From Canna indica (Eukaryota > Streptophyta > Magnoliopsida > Zingiberales > Cannaceae), in the NCBI GenBank assembly GCA_034359265.1, contig CP136890.1, positions 54,305,501-54,369,500 of the forward strand: a DNA stretch of 64,000 nt. Reading direction: 5' to 3'. Positions 1 through 11,900 of this stretch are shown here, piece after piece. The translations under genes were made by a program, and so were the position numbers. The notes under the pieces are model-generated. The model was not told where the DNA came from. It made no database searches and worked only from the letters and a program-made list of their open reading frames with translations. Positions within the stretch are counted from its first letter, which is position 1. Each line of letters starts with the position of its first letter.

Positions 1-144
1 GCACTGTTCATGCGGGTTACTGTTCATTCGAGGCTCTTTTGTCCGCGAACCTTCTGCCTGTACGCATATTGCTTCTCCGTTTTGGATCTCCGATCTCCGA
101 CAGTACTTTTAGATCAATACTTGCTGCAATTCCTAACTAACAAG

Positions 145-267
145 TCCATGTCCTCCCCATCAGATGTCTCCGCTGTGCCGATTCCATCGTCCATGTCTCA
201 TGGATCTGATAGAGGACGACTCAAATGTACTTATTGTGGAAAGAGATGTCTAGCACATTCGCAATAG
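145..267 (+). pseudogene. Copia gag C-terminal remnant with broken zinc knuckle
   Basis: The frame carries a serine/proline-rich stretch and then CTYCGKRC, which resembles the start of the copia gag CCHC knuckle (CTYC...GH...C). The downstream His/Cys pair is lost and a stop follows at once. It lies just upstream of the protease frame, as a gag tail should. This is a partial remnant and gag is otherwise absent from the window. Confidence 0.55.
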
Positions 268-444
268 TCATCTTCTTCTGATGGTATTTTGGGCAACCAA
301 CCTCTTCCTTCTAGGACTATCGTCAATACTAGTATTCCTCCTGTAGATGAGCATTCTCGGTTTTTTAAGTATCAGTTTGCACAAAGCTATCAGTCAAAGT
401 AGTCAGTCTCTACTTTTTCTCCTGAAGGTATTTCTACTGCGTGT

Positions 445-3400
445 TTGACACATACTACTGGTGCACACCCTTGGATTCTAGACTCAGGCGCATCTGATCA
501 TATGTCTGGTAACTTGTCAAGTTTCTCCAATTTAATCACATCTACCTCATCTCCTAGTGTCACCCTTGTTGATGGTTCCTCTTCAGCAATAAAGGGCATT
601 AGTTATGTTTCATCCACACCATCCATACTACTTACATATGTGTTTTATATACCTCAATTTTCTTTGAGTTTGATCTCTATTAACAAACTAACTCGGGATT
701 TATATTGTTCTGTCACATTTACCTCTGATTCTGTTTTTATCCAGGATTCTCGGACTGACAAGGTGATTGGCACAGGACATGAGTCTCGGGGGTTGTATCA
801 CCTGGCTGTACCATCTTCATCCGCTTTGGTGGTCGATTCAACTCCACTACAGATACACAACCGGTTGGGGCACCCTCACTTGCAGAATCTGAAGAAGATG
901 TGTCATATTCTTTCTTCTATTTCGAGTCTTGAGTGTGAGTCTTGTCAACTTGGTAAATATTCTTGGTCCTCTTTCCCACGTAGGGACAATAAACGTGCTT
1001 CAGCACCTTTCTCTCTTATTCATTCAGATGTATGGGGGCCTAGTTGTGTTTTCTCCAAATTGGGGTTTAGATACTTTGTCACCTTCATAGACGACTATTC
1101 TCGTATGACATGGTTATTCCTCATAAATGATCGCTCTGAACTCTTTCATATATTTACTATATTTTATGCCGAAATAAAAACCCAATTTGGTATTCATATT
1201 CGTGTGTTAAGAAGTGACAATGCAAAAGGGTACTTTTTACATGCATTTCAATCTTTTTTCTTCATGCATGATCTCCTTAACCAGTCTTCATCTCCTCATA
1301 CACCTCAGCAGAATGAGATTGCGGAACAAAAGAATCGTCATCTAGTTGAGACTGCTCGCACCCTTTTACTGCATATGGGCATCCCATTGCAATTTTGGGA
1401 TGATGCAATTCTCACTAGCTATTACCTTATTAACAGGATGCCTTCTTCCGTTCTCCATGATCAGGTTTCCTTTTCTATTCTCTTTCCACGGGACCCTCTA
1501 TACCGTCTTCCACATCGTGTATTTGGGTGTACTTGCTTTGTTCATCATCTTTCCCCAGGCAAAGACAAGTTGTCCCCCAAGTCTATCAAGTGTGTCTTTC
1601 TTGGTTATTCTTGTCTCCAGAAAGGGTACCGTTGTTACTCACATGAGTTGCGTCGTGCCTTTGTCTCAGCCGACGTTACTTTCTTCGAGGCCACACCATT
1701 CTTCTCATATTAGTCTACTACACCTATATCAGTTGTTGAGGTCCTCCCTGTTCCCATTCCATTATCCATTCATGAGGACACATCTTCTTAGATTACCAAT
1801 GACTCATTGCCGCCCCGACAAGAACCCATTAAGTTCTTTACTCGACGTGTTCCTCCTATGGTTACCCAGGTCGCCCCTTCTGACTCCGCTGTTTGTGCCA
1901 ATGCTTTACCAGTCTCAGATTCTCCTGTACCATCGGATCTTGACCTTCCTATTGCTTTAAGGAAGGGAGTGCGTAAGTGTTCTACTTCTTATCCTATCTC
2001 CCACTTCGTTTGCTATGATGTCTTATCACCTGAATATTACGCATTTCTTTCTTTCATTTATGTTGTTTCTATTCCTAAGACTATTTCAGGTGCTCTATCT
2101 AATCCAGGGTGACGCCAGGCCATGATTGATGAGATGACGACATTGCATTCTAATGGGACATGAGAGCTTGTTCCTCTTCCCTCGGGAAAGTCCACTGTCG
2201 GTTGCAAGTGGGTGTTCACTGTTAAGACAACTCCTGACGGTTCTGTTGACCGGCTTAAAGCCCGATTAGTTGCCAAAGGATATACACAACAATATGGAGT
2301 TGATTATTTGGATACATTCTCCCCCGTTGCCAAGATTGCCTCTGTTCGATTACTTTTCACCCTTGCCACGTTTTTTGGTTGGCGAATGCATCAGCTTGAC
2401 ATCAAGAATGCATTTTTGCATGGTGATCTTGGTGAGGAGGTTTATATGGAGCAACCTCCAGGGTTTGTTGCTTAGGGAGAGTCTACCTTAGTCTGCAAGC
2501 TGAAGAGATCTCTTTATGGTTTGAAACAGTCCCCTCATGCATGGTTCAGCAAGTTTAGCTCTGCTATTACTCAGTTTGGCATGATGAGAAGTATTTCATA
2601 TCACTCGGTCTTCTTTTCCACCTCCTCTACTGGGAAACGAGTCAATCTTATTATTTATGTGGACGATATTATTATTACTAGGGATGATACAGATGGGATA
2701 CAGAAGTTAAAATCTCACTTGCATCAACATTTTCAGACCAAAGATCTAGGTGACTTAAAATACTTCCTTGACATTGAAGTAGCTCGGTCAGGAGGAGCTA
2801 TTTACATTTCTCAGAAGAAGTATGTCCTTGACATGCTACAGGAGACATGCATGTTGGGAGTCCGATCGGTAGACACTCCTATGGATCCAAATGTAAAATT
2901 GCTACCAAGACAGGGGGGTCCTTAGCTGATCCGGGTCCATACCGCAAATTGGTAAGCAAGTTGAATTACCTAACAGTCACAAGGCCTATATTTCATTCGC
3001 TATAAGCGTAGTCAGTCAGTTTCTTGAGTCACCTTGCGAGAGTCATTGGGAAGCTACATTAAGAATTCTTCGTTATCTCAAGATAGCTCCAGGAAAGGGG
3101 CTTCTCTATCATGATAGGGGTCACCTACAGGTGATAGGCTATTCTGATGTTGATTGGGCAGGTTCACCCACTGATCGTAGATCGACTTCAGGATATTGTG
3201 TTATGCTTGGTGGTAATCCGATCTCATGGAAAAGCAAGAAACAAAATGTTGTGGCTAGGGCTAGTGCTGAGGTAGAATATAGGGCTATGGCCCTTGTTAC
3301 ATGTGAATTAATTTGGCTTAAGAAATTGCTCGGAGAACTTGGAATCACTCAAAGAGAACCAATGAAGTTATTTTGTGACAATCAGACCACCATGCATATT

Positions 3401-3535
3401 GCCTCTAATCCTGTTTTTCATGAGAGGACAAAACATATAGAGATTGATTGTCACTTCATTAGAGAAAAAGTAAAATCCAAGGAGATAGTTATGTCATTTG
3501 TGAGTTCTAATGATTAGTTGGCTGATATGCTAACT
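445..3535 (+). pseudogene. Copia pol polyprotein pseudogene (PR-INT-RT-RH)
   Basis: The aspartic protease signature DSGASDH sits at about residue 13 of the frame opening at 445. It is followed by a GAG-pre-integrase motif (HNRLGHPH, near 858-881) and the integrase core beginning HSDVWGP (about 1021), with SDNAKGY and an E-containing PQQNE motif. Reverse transcriptase starts near 2190 (GCKWVF...), has [10 protein letters not shown] near 2395, and keeps the catalytic YVDDI at about 2656-2670. RNase H runs about 3131-3517 with DVDWAGSPTDRRSTSG, and the conserved LADMLTK tail lies after a stop at 3515. In-frame stops fall at 1711, 2110, 2161, 2473, 2923 and 3515, and the frame shifts between about 2925 and 3130. 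In life this would encode the copia replication enzymes; this copy cannot. Confidence 0.93.
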
Positions 3536-3608
3536 AAATCATTAAGATGTCCTAGAATAACTTACATTTGTAACAAGTTGAGCTTATATAATATCTTTGC
3601 TCCAACTT

Positions 3609-3618
3609 GAGGGGGAGT
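3609..3618 (+). other. Polypurine tract of the copia element
   Basis: The purine run GAGGGGGAGT lies immediately before a TG dinucleotide that opens the 3' LTR. This is the expected plus-strand primer site. Confidence 0.8.
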
Positions 3619-3620
3619 AT

Positions 3621-3732
3621 TGATTAAGGACCTAGTTGTAAATATATATTATCTCTATGTACTTATTTGTAAAGATGATATATAAATACTGATAGAGAGG
3701 GCTCTATCAAGCATCTTTCTTTTTCCAAATCA
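3621..3732 (+). repeat. 3' LTR of the copia element (end uncertain)
   Basis: It starts TGATTAAGG just after the polypurine tract and contains a TATA-like TATATAAATA near 3680. The first plausible CA end preceded by the complementary AATCA is at about 3732, giving an LTR of about 112 bp, short even for copia. No second LTR is visible for comparison, so the 3' end is a guess. Confidence 0.5.
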
Positions 3733-4239
3733 CACCATCTACTTCCAACCGCGACTGCACAGAATTCTCGTACCGTTGTGCTGCTAGGACGCCACGCATT
3801 ACAACACACACTGTGCTACACAGCATTGGGTGCACAACTTTTACCCATTCTCCTTTCCAAAATAACCCTACAGTTTCTCACTATAACCAAAATACTTGTA
3901 AAAGTTAACTTCTTACCTTTTTCTTGTACTAAGTATATTTGTACCGGATGATAAGTAGTTGGAGTACCTCGGTGCAATTGATTGGACAATTAAAACAATG
4001 ATTATTTATCATCCGGAGGCATGTTTTCAAGGACCTATTTTGTAGGATCGTCTGGATACAAAGGCTGGTCTATATCGAAAAGTAATGTGTTTATTACATC
4101 GATCCGGTCACTTTCTCCGGACGACCTATATTGTATTAGTCGTCCGGAACATTCGTTCATTATATACTCTGTTTTCATTAGTAAGTGTATGTGCGTGTTA
4201 CTTTACTTATTCTGTTCATTGTTATATAGGATTGTGGTA
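3733..4239. other. Intergenic stretch, no gene seen
   Basis: Flank between the copia LTR and the FAR1-like relic. The pair TTATCATCCGG (about 4006) and GTCCGGAACATTCG (about 4140) hints at decayed repeat DNA. An open frame at 4021-4482 joins unrelated sequence to the FAR1-like relic and is not a gene. Confidence 0.6.
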
Positions 4240-5814
4240 TTAGAATCTCAACAATTAGAGCCGAAGATTGGAACCTCAACAATTAGAGCCGAAGATTGGA
4301 ACCTCAACAACAAGCAAGTTGGATTTAGTATCCAAAAATATTATGTGAAGTGTAATAACGATGGTAGTTTGAGGAGCAGAACATTTGTATACATCAACCA
4401 ATGTTTAAAAGACGAAAATCGACCCTACACGGCAATGAATCCAAGGCCCATTGAAAGAACAACTGCAAGGCTCATATGCTGAGGCGAAAAATATTTAGAC
4501 TATTAATAAACTTGAATTGGAGCATAATCATGAATTGGCGAGTCCGAATAAGGCTCATTTGCTTCGATCTCATAAAAAACTTTTGTCATTCGAAAAGGAA
4601 ATGATTGACACCATGGGTAACACTCGGATTAGCTAGTAAACCTGAACTAGTTGGTCTTGTAGGGAAGGATAACAATAATTATATCGGCTGGCAAAGAAGG
4701 AATCAATTAAAATCTGATGACATCCAAGCTCTTTTGAAATATTTGAGGAGTAAGAAAGTAGAGCATCATTTATTCTTTTATGCCATTCATGTTCATGAAA
4801 CTAGAGAAGTTGCAAAAAAACATTTTGAGTCGATGGAAGATCAATTGTTGATTACTCATTTTGGTTTCAAACAAACCAATATAAAATGTCATTTTCTCCA
4901 TCTTTTAGAATGAACTAGCGCAAACTATTGCTTTCGGTGGAGCTTTGTTATTTGATGAAATGACAAATTCTTTTGTGTGGTTATTTAAAACTTTTATGAC
5001 CGCTATGTCAGGAAAGGAGCCGAAAGATTAATCAACAGGGTAATTGAGCTTGTGATGCCACAGACTTGTCATTGATTGTGGTTATGACATATATTTCATA
5101 ACGCTACTATTGATTTGGGTCAAGTGATACACAATCATCCAAGATTTTTGAATGATTTTAAAGATGTCTCTCATGACACATTTATTAAAAATATATGACA
5201 AGTTTGATAATGACATAGGACCTCTCAGATAAATAGATGGCTACAAATTTTTTGGAATCTGAAGGAGAATTGAGCTACGATTTAACGCAATGAAACTTTT
5301 TGTGATGGTATTACAAGAACTCAGAGAAGTGATAGTGTGAATACTCAGTTTAATAGGTTTTTCAAAAAGAAACTTTCGCTTTCAGAGTTTATTGGTGAAT
5401 ACCACAAATCCATCAAGTTATTTCGGGAGAAAGAACTATATAAAGATTTCAAATCTAGACAAACTAGGCCTTCTAGTTCTAGTCATATAGGCCTTCTAGT
5501 TCTAGTCATATATGGTTAATTTGAAAAAGAATTTTCGAAGAAATTATGTTGTACATGCGAAGTTATAAGCTCCTCCAATGATGACACAAGCTACTTATAA
5601 GGTGTACACACTTTCCAATGATGAAGAAGACATCATAACAGATTCTTTAGAAGAAATAATGGTAACATGCTCTTGTCTAAAGTTTGAGTCATATGAGATT
5701 TTGTGCATGCATTCGAAAAAGCACTCTTCCATAACAATGTTTTTGAGTTATCATCTCGTTATATACTAAAAAGATGGACCAAATATGCAAAAGGTGATGT
5801 TGGTTCAAATAGTA
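4240..5814 (+). pseudogene. FAR1/FRS-like (MULE-derived) transposase relic, 5' part
   Basis: Three landmarks of the FAR1/MULE family appear in order on the plus strand. First is a decayed N-terminal DNA-binding region (4320-4600), with KCNNDGS, then a region ending in the EHNHEL and SP.KAHL type motifs broken by stops. Second is an MULE-transposase-like block ending with a frame at 5337-5519 that reads NTQFNRFFKKKLSLSEF. Third is a SWIM zinc finger at about 5667-5720 (CSCLKFESYEILCMH, pattern C-x-C-xn-C-x-H). KRWTKYAK follows near 5768. Many stops and frame changes show it is dead. Coding similarity is cut at 5814 by the hAT insertion and resumes beyond it. Confidence 0.8.
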
Positions 5815-5822
5815 GTCGATGA
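5815..5822 (+). repeat. Target-site duplication, left copy (hAT-1)
   Basis: GTCGATGA abuts the left end of the hAT element and is repeated exactly at 9668-9675. Eight bases is the hAT superfamily hallmark. Confidence 0.95.
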
Positions 5823-8800
5823 CATGGTTTTAAATACCGTACCGTACCACTCGGTACGGCCGGTATTTACCGGTTTTTGAAAAACCGGTATACGAGATAC
5901 TCGGTATTGGGCAATATCGGGTATCTCGGTTAATACCGCCCGGTATAGGATACTCGATATTTGATGTCATACTAGGCGATACCGCCCGGTATGACGCAAC
6001 GGCTCTTTTTAAGAGTTGTTGCTATAGTGGCCGATAGGCCCCAAACCACTATATAGTCGTTTGGGGCCGAATTTAAGGCTGCTTGGGGTCTTTATAAATA
6101 TCCCAAAAATCTTATTCCCACCTCCCCTCCCCTCCCATCTCTCTCTCTTTCTCTCTCTAAACTCTATTTTCTCAATTTTCACGCCGAAACTCTACCGAAA
6201 TGACGCCAAAATCTCAAGCCGACCCCGCATGGCAGCACGGTGTTCGGTTGGAGAAGCCTATTCACTGGCCTGCATCCACTGTAATATGATTTGTCGTGGT
6301 GGAGGCGTCACTCGATTGAAGGCACACTTGGTCGGAACATCCGACGACGTCGTCAAATGCACCAAAGCACCGACGGAAGTCCGAAAGATGTTCAAAGAGA
6401 TGCTCACCAACAAGAAGGAGCAGCAACTTAAGAATGCAGCTCAACAAGCCGAGTTCGACCAACAAACTACCCAAGAAGTCAATGGTGGCCATTACGAGAC
6501 TCGGGTGGGGGGGGGGGGGGTGACGACGAGGATCCGGAACTTGAAGCCGACATCCGAGCTTCATTGGAGCACGCTGCATTCGAACGAGATCGAATGTACT
6601 ATTCTGGATCTCATTTTGAATATGGCGACGGTAGTGGCAGCGGTGGCACAAGCAGCGTCGGCTCGACTTCAGCTGTCGGATCAATGGACCGAAGTGGTTC
6701 AATTCCCTCCGGTCCTCATATTGGTCGGAGTTCTAGCATAAGGGTACCTCAAAGCAGAGGAGGCATTCAGAGATTCTTCACAAATCTCGGAGCAAGTGGT
6801 AGGAAAACTAATGTTGATGTTTCTAATCTTGATCCCATGGCATTTCCTCCTCCATCAACAAAGCAACCGCGCATAGACGATGCTTGGGGCAAGATGAAGA
6901 AGTGGGAGTTGGGGAGAGCCATCTCCAAATGATTTCACTTCAGGCGAATTCCCGCAAATGCAGCCAACAACCCATTCTACCGAACCATGGTGTCTACCAT
7001 CCAAAAGGTAGGCTTAGGTATTGCACCTCCAACTCTCTATGAAATTTCAGGTCCTTACCTTGAAGCTGAGGTCGATGAAATAAAAACACAGATCGACGGA
7101 ATCAAGCAACAATGGGGGAGTACAGATGCAGTTTGATGTGCGATAGCTGGACCGAGCCAACCCGAATGAGCATCATCAACTTCCTCATCTATTTGCAATG
7201 GGAGGGTTGCTTATCACAAGTCGGTGAACTCGTCCGATGAAATCCATGACGCTTACTACATCTCGAAGCTGATGACAGAGGTGATCGAGGAGATTGGACC
7301 CCAGAACGTTGTTCAAGTTATAACCGACAACGGAGCCAATTTCAAAAGGGCGGGTGAGATAATTGAATAGGATTATCCTCACATATGTTGGACTCCATGT
7401 GCAGCCTATTGTGTAGACCTAATAATGAAAGATATCGGTGATATACCGATGGTGAAGTCGACGGTAAAGACGACGCAATAAATTACGCGCTTCATCTACA
7501 ACCACACATGGGCACTAATGAAAAAATTTACAGAAGGTAATTTATTAAATTTTAAATAATTTATAGTATTTATTTATTAATTAGTTTATCATAAATAATT
7601 ACTAATGACAATTCCATATTTTAGGTGAAATTCTTCGACCAGGAGCGACTCATTTTGCAACCAACTTCACCGCATTAAGGTCGCTCCAACAAAAAAAGGC
7701 GGCCCTTAGAACCATGTTTACAAGTGAGGAATGGTCTTCATCAAGATATACCGGAAAACCCGATGGAAAACAAACAAAGAAGAACATCCTCAACACGTGC
7801 TTCTGAGATTGCATCGCAAAAATAATCGTCGCCGTATAACCTTTGTACAAGGTTCTACGACAGGTAGATAAGGAAAAGATGTCTCAAATTGGCCATTTCT
7901 ACCACTACATCCACCAAGCACTGGAAAAAATCAAGAGGATTATGATTTCTCTTGCCAAGTATAAGCACTTCACCAAAATTATCTCCCGGAGATGGGATAA
8001 TCAAATGGGCCGTGACATACACATAGCAGGTATTTTTTATTTAATATTCAAAAATTATTTAAGTTTAATTCATTATGCTTAATTTTTTATAGGGTATTAT
8101 TTAAATTTCGCATACCAATACAAATGTGATATTGGAATGGTTGATAGTTTGTTATATCCCCTTCGCAAGGTCATACAGCGAATGTCGGAATCCCATCGAG
8201 AAGCGGCATAAGCTCTCAATGAATCAAAATAGTTTCGAGATGCAACTGATAATTTCGGAGATTCATTTGCAATCTCCATATGAGATACTATGGATCGAGG
8301 TGGATAGAATTCTTTTGCCAATTTATTTATCAAAGATAAAATCTCATTACTAATATTAATTTTAAATTTGTTGCAGTTGAATGGTGGTTGCAATTTGGAA
8401 CTAAAGTTCCAACTCTTTGAAAGATTGCAACACTCATCCTCTTGCAAACCACATCATCAAGTGGATGCGAGAGGAATTGGTCGACCTTCGCCTTGATTCA
8501 TACGAAGCCGCGCAACCGTCTTTCGTACGCCCGATTAGAGAAGCTCGTATATGTTCATTACAACATGTGACTTCGATTGTGGGTGATGCAGACCCGATAA
8601 TTGATTGGTGGAGTGCAATGGAGACTGACCCGCCTCTTCTTGATGAACCAGGCGAACCACCTCGGCCTTCACCAATTATTTTTGGTGCTATTGAGTCTGA
8701 GAGCCAACCAGAAGACACAGACAACCAATCTCTTGAGAGGGGCATGACCCTTGCTCCCTTGGACTCTCATCACGTTCGACAAGTAAGACGACGATCCACG

Positions 8801-9667
8801 TCCGACTCTCCATCTGCACAATCAAAGGGAAAGAAGAAGGCAACACCTTCACCTTCAAAGGCAAAAGGCAAAGGTAAAGACAAAGGGTAATGACCAATTG
8901 ATCATTTGGACGCGATTGCAGAAGCGAAAGAGGACGAAGAAGACAAGCCCTCGGTTCATAGCAGTAGCAATACAGAAAACGGAGGAGATGATGATGATGA
9001 TGGAACTAGTGGAGAAGACACTATCGTGCCATCAACACCAACACCTGTCAATTTGTGGACGAATGAGCAATACTTCGACCACTACACCCAAGATCAGGAT
9101 CACGGTGCTAGAACTGGAGGAACAACTCAGGTGTACGAGAAGAGAGGCTGGCGTTGAGGAGGTGGACCGACAACTTTGTAAGATTACCATCACGATATGA
9201 TGAGTAGCTTGCAAGAGGTTTCTGAATCAACCTACTATGTTTTAAGTACCTACTCAACTGATGATACATGGACTAGTTCTTGGACTGCCAACAAAAAAAC
9301 ACTGATGGGTATGTGGTATAATGGATACCAAGACATGATGGCATGAGATCATTTCCAAATATGGGCATTAGAGACTTACGGTGTTGACCTTAGTCGTGTA
9401 TGTCCCCAAGATATGTATGAGTACGACAGACGTCATTCGTTCGCATTTTAAACATTGTATTCAAGTGTTTGACATTTGAATATTAAATTTAAGTATTTAT
9501 TGATCAATTATGTGTTATTAGAGTTATTTTTAACAACAACAAAAAAAATTGGTCGGTATGCCTTTTTCGTATTGGCCTGTACCGTGTGTCGGTACAGTAC
9601 GATACCGGTACATACCAGTACCGATCACTGATCGAGATCGGTACCGGTACCGGTATTTTAAACCATG
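5823..9667 (+). mobile_element. hAT transposon (hAT-1), nested in the FAR1-like relic
   Basis: The element is 3,845 bp long. The left terminus reads CATGGTTTTAAATACC and the right terminus, reverse complemented, CATGGTTTAAAATACC, near-identical terminal inverted repeats. Subterminal DNA at both ends is packed with ACCG, GGTACC and CGGTA motifs, as expected for hAT transposase binding sites. Exact 8-bp duplications flank it. It carries a decayed plant hAT transposase gene in plus orientation. Confidence 0.95.
6184..9450 (+). pseudogene. hAT transposase pseudogene (BED finger, DUF659-like, dimerisation domain)
   Basis: Domains follow the plant hAT order. A BED zinc finger lies at about 6270-6400 (CRGGGVTRLKAHLVG and following Cys). 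A low-complexity Gly/Ser linker (about 6600-6700) comes next, then the conserved QPRIDDAWGK block (about 6860). The catalytic core spans 6930-7500 (LMCDSW, VVQVITDNGANF). The C-terminal dimerisation region is at about 8375-8470 (EWWLQFGT, then SSSCKPHH). An acidic tail ends near 9450. Three intron-like gaps with GT...AG ends are readable at 7537-7624, 8030-8092 and 8300-8376. Frame changes around 6200-6300 and after 8410, plus stops near 7367 and 7804, inactivate it. Confidence 0.88.
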
Positions 9668-9675
9668 GTCGATGA
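9668..9675 (+). repeat. Target-site duplication, right copy (hAT-1)
   Basis: GTCGATGA is an exact copy of 5815-5822, immediately after the right terminal repeat. Confidence 0.95.
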
Positions 9676-9990
9676 TACTGGAACAGAACAGAGGAATTGA
9701 AATCCTTATATGCATAAATAAATAATCATTCACAATGTATGTGAAATGTGCATCAGGTAGAGAAGCACTTGAGCATATTGATCAAACTATTTATAAGTTT
9801 ACTTTGGAAGTAGAAGAGATGTTATGCAATACCCACATCAATTTTGTCGAAGATGAGGGCAGTAATGACCTCGAAAATGAGACACTTGAACCATCTTTCC
9901 AGGGCAACAATGTTATAGTGATTGGTGATATTATTACAAAAAGAACCAAAAACGAAAAAGATTAAGAGTGTGTTTGAAAGAAAGAGAAGA
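9676..9990 (+). pseudogene. FAR1/FRS-like relic, 3' part
   Basis: The FAR1-like coding relic appears to resume after the hAT element. An open frame from 9735 reads ALEHIDQTIYKFTLEVEEML, resembling the C-terminal helical region of FRS proteins. A basic tail follows (KRTKNEK and a Lys/Arg-rich stretch near 9965-9990). Placement directly across the 8-bp duplication supports one interrupted relic. Assigning this weakly conserved tail is an inference. Confidence 0.6.
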
Positions 9991-10475
9991 GCTCATGGGA
10001 GAAACAATGTCACTCCGAACACAAGTACGTATTCACTTATTTCGATGATATAATTGTATAAGTGTTGTTGCTCTTAACTTTATTATACTTAATAAATTGA
10101 TATTGTAGGTTAACACACATTAGAAATACCTGAATCGACACTTATGCAATTAGGACAATGCTCATACATACCATCGCCACATATTTATTACACCATGTAA
10201 TGTTGTCTTAATTCACAAGCATTTCTTCATTATTTTTTGTTTGTTACATTTTTATTTAAGTACTTATGTAATTGATTGTGATAAACATGAATCACATTAT
10301 ACATTCACGAATCTAATAAATTGGGCAACTACTTCCCGTCGGTTAGATTTTGAAAAATGAGAAGATGTGAGTCAATGATATGTCAGTGACTTATTGTTAC
10401 TTTCATATTTTGACACAATTATATAATTACACAATGGTATATATTTGATATTTACACAATATTTTAATTAGTATA
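9991..10475. other. AT-rich stretch, no gene seen
   Basis: AT-rich DNA between the FAR1-like relic and gypsy LTR copy A. No conserved coding signal or clear repeat ends seen. Confidence 0.6.
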
Positions 10476-10898
10476 TGTTCTTGCCTGAAGTCGGAGCGAT
10501 ACAGTCCGGTCCGGTGCATCTCCTAGTCAGGTGCAAGTGGCAGAACCTGCAAAAGACACTCCAATGCTCAAGTCAGGGCATGTTCAAGGAAGATGTAATA
10601 GAAATTGGAATCTCCCTTTACCCAAGGAGCGTGACGTCTGTATATATTGGAGGATGAGGGATGATTGGTGATTGGCGCTCGGTAATCTCGTATATATGTT
10701 GCTCAGAATGGGTCGAGGCTGATCCCGGAGATGTCAGGCTCATAATGATGAATCCCTCGTAATTAATGAGGATGGAGTATCCTTGTATGGCCAGATGGAG
10801 CCCCCGGGCTAAGCCGTCTGGCTTGACTTGAGTCTAGTTTATAAGTGTGGGCGCTTCTGGGCCTAATCCAATCAAGACCAAAGTGCTAGTCCAGTCCA
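10476..10898 (-). repeat. Gypsy-family LTR, copy A
   Basis: Read on the minus strand the LTR starts TGGACTGGACTAG at 10898 and ends CAAGAACA at 10476. Three other copies share the same ends and many internal blocks: B 46102-46535, C 55976-56399 and D 58801-59288. For example, all carry a block like CTCAAGTCAG near one end, GAGATGTC with CTCATAATG in the middle, and CCTTGTATGG. No primer binding site follows, so in minus sense this is a 3' LTR or solo LTR with related internal DNA on its high-coordinate side. Confidence 0.8.
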
Positions 10899-11900
10899 CA
10901 ACCCCCGAGCTTGATCAAAGTCTAAGGATTGTGTGCCGAGCTCAAAGTAGTATGTCGGCCTTTGATTTGGAGAGACGTCGACTGGGTCTTCGATTGATGC
11001 GTTGATCAAGTGACCTCGGCGAAGATAGGAGTTATTGCTTTTGCGATCCTTCGGTTTCCCGAATAAATGCGGCAATTGTATGGAGGCAAATGGTGCGCTT
11101 TTGTATGTCGCCACCTGTGTGATCTTTAACTCTGGCAAGGAGTAATTATGACAAAGGATCTGATTGCCAGTTTCCAAGGCACTTTAAATGCCAGTGGTTT
11201 TGACGATCGTGGCTCCGTTAGTGGAAAGGTGACGACGACCGTTATGGTGACAGTTCCTATCCCGAGCCTATAAATAACCCCGTGCATTTTTCATGTAAGA
11301 GTTTGCAATGGAATGGGAATGTGTCTTTTTCTATCTTTCTTTGGATATTCTTCAATGTGTGTAGAGTTGTTTGGCCATTTTTAGGCCTATATGTTGAACG
11401 GTGTCGATGTCGTTTTTGCCGACCAATGTCTATAGTATGTCCTTTATTAAAAATGAAATTAAGGGTAGGGTTACCTGTTTGGCAGTCGTGTGCTCCCTTT
11501 GAAGATGTTGAAATCTTGAAAGGGGGAGGGCGTTGAGGCTAAGGACTAGGCTTGGTGAAAACCGAGCTCGCGAGGAGCATGTTTCGGGTCATTGTAAGGG
11601 CTCTGAAGCCATAAGTAGTGGCGTTGAGGCCGAGGACCAGACTCGATGAAAACCGAACTCGTGAGGAGTGTGCTTCGGGTCGTTGTAAGGTCTCTGAGGC
11701 CATAAGTAGTGGCGTTGAGGCCGACGAGTCAGACTGATGAAAACCTAGTCTTGATTGTTGTGGGCATGTGAGCCCTAGATAAACACTGAGACCGGTGAGC
11801 CAAACTGGTGAAAACCGAGCCCTGGTCGTTGTGAGCGTGGTAGCCCTAGATAGGCAGGATTTTCTCTGTACTTTATTGTTGCAAATAGTGAAGATGAGCT
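10899..11900 (-). mobile_element. Internal 3' noncoding part of gypsy-like element A
   Basis: DNA next to LTR copy A resembles, in patches, the DNA next to LTR copy B. The block CCGAGCTCAAAGTAGTATG ... TGATTTG at 10938-10970 matches a diverged copy at 46565-46610. It then enters 91-bp tandem repeats. No polyprotein domain is visible. The outer boundary is not defined. Confidence 0.55.
11530..11870 (+). repeat. 91-bp tandem repeats in element A
   Basis: Units begin GCGTTGAGGC at 11530, 11621 and 11712, an exact 91-bp period. The third unit is diverged and shortened. Motifs such as GTGAAAACCGAG, TGTAAGG and CTCTGAGGCC recur. Similar units lie in the gypsy composite at 52.15-52.5 and 53.27-53.57 kb, so this is a family-level feature. 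Confidence 0.8.

Larger units (their letters stand above)
1..3732 (+). mobile_element. Degenerate Ty1/copia LTR retrotransposon, 5' end outside the window
   Basis: Internal region and 3' LTR of a Ty1/copia element. The order protease, integrase, reverse transcriptase, RNase H is the copia order (integrase before RT). The window begins inside the element, so the 5' LTR and most of gag are not visible. The domain series stops at a polypurine tract (3609-3618) followed directly by a TG-starting LTR. At least six in-frame stops and one frame change make it non-functional. Confidence 0.93.

Noticed and set aside
1346..1960. 204-codon plus-strand frame
   Set aside because: Shadow of the copia integrase frame in another reading frame; no domain of its own.
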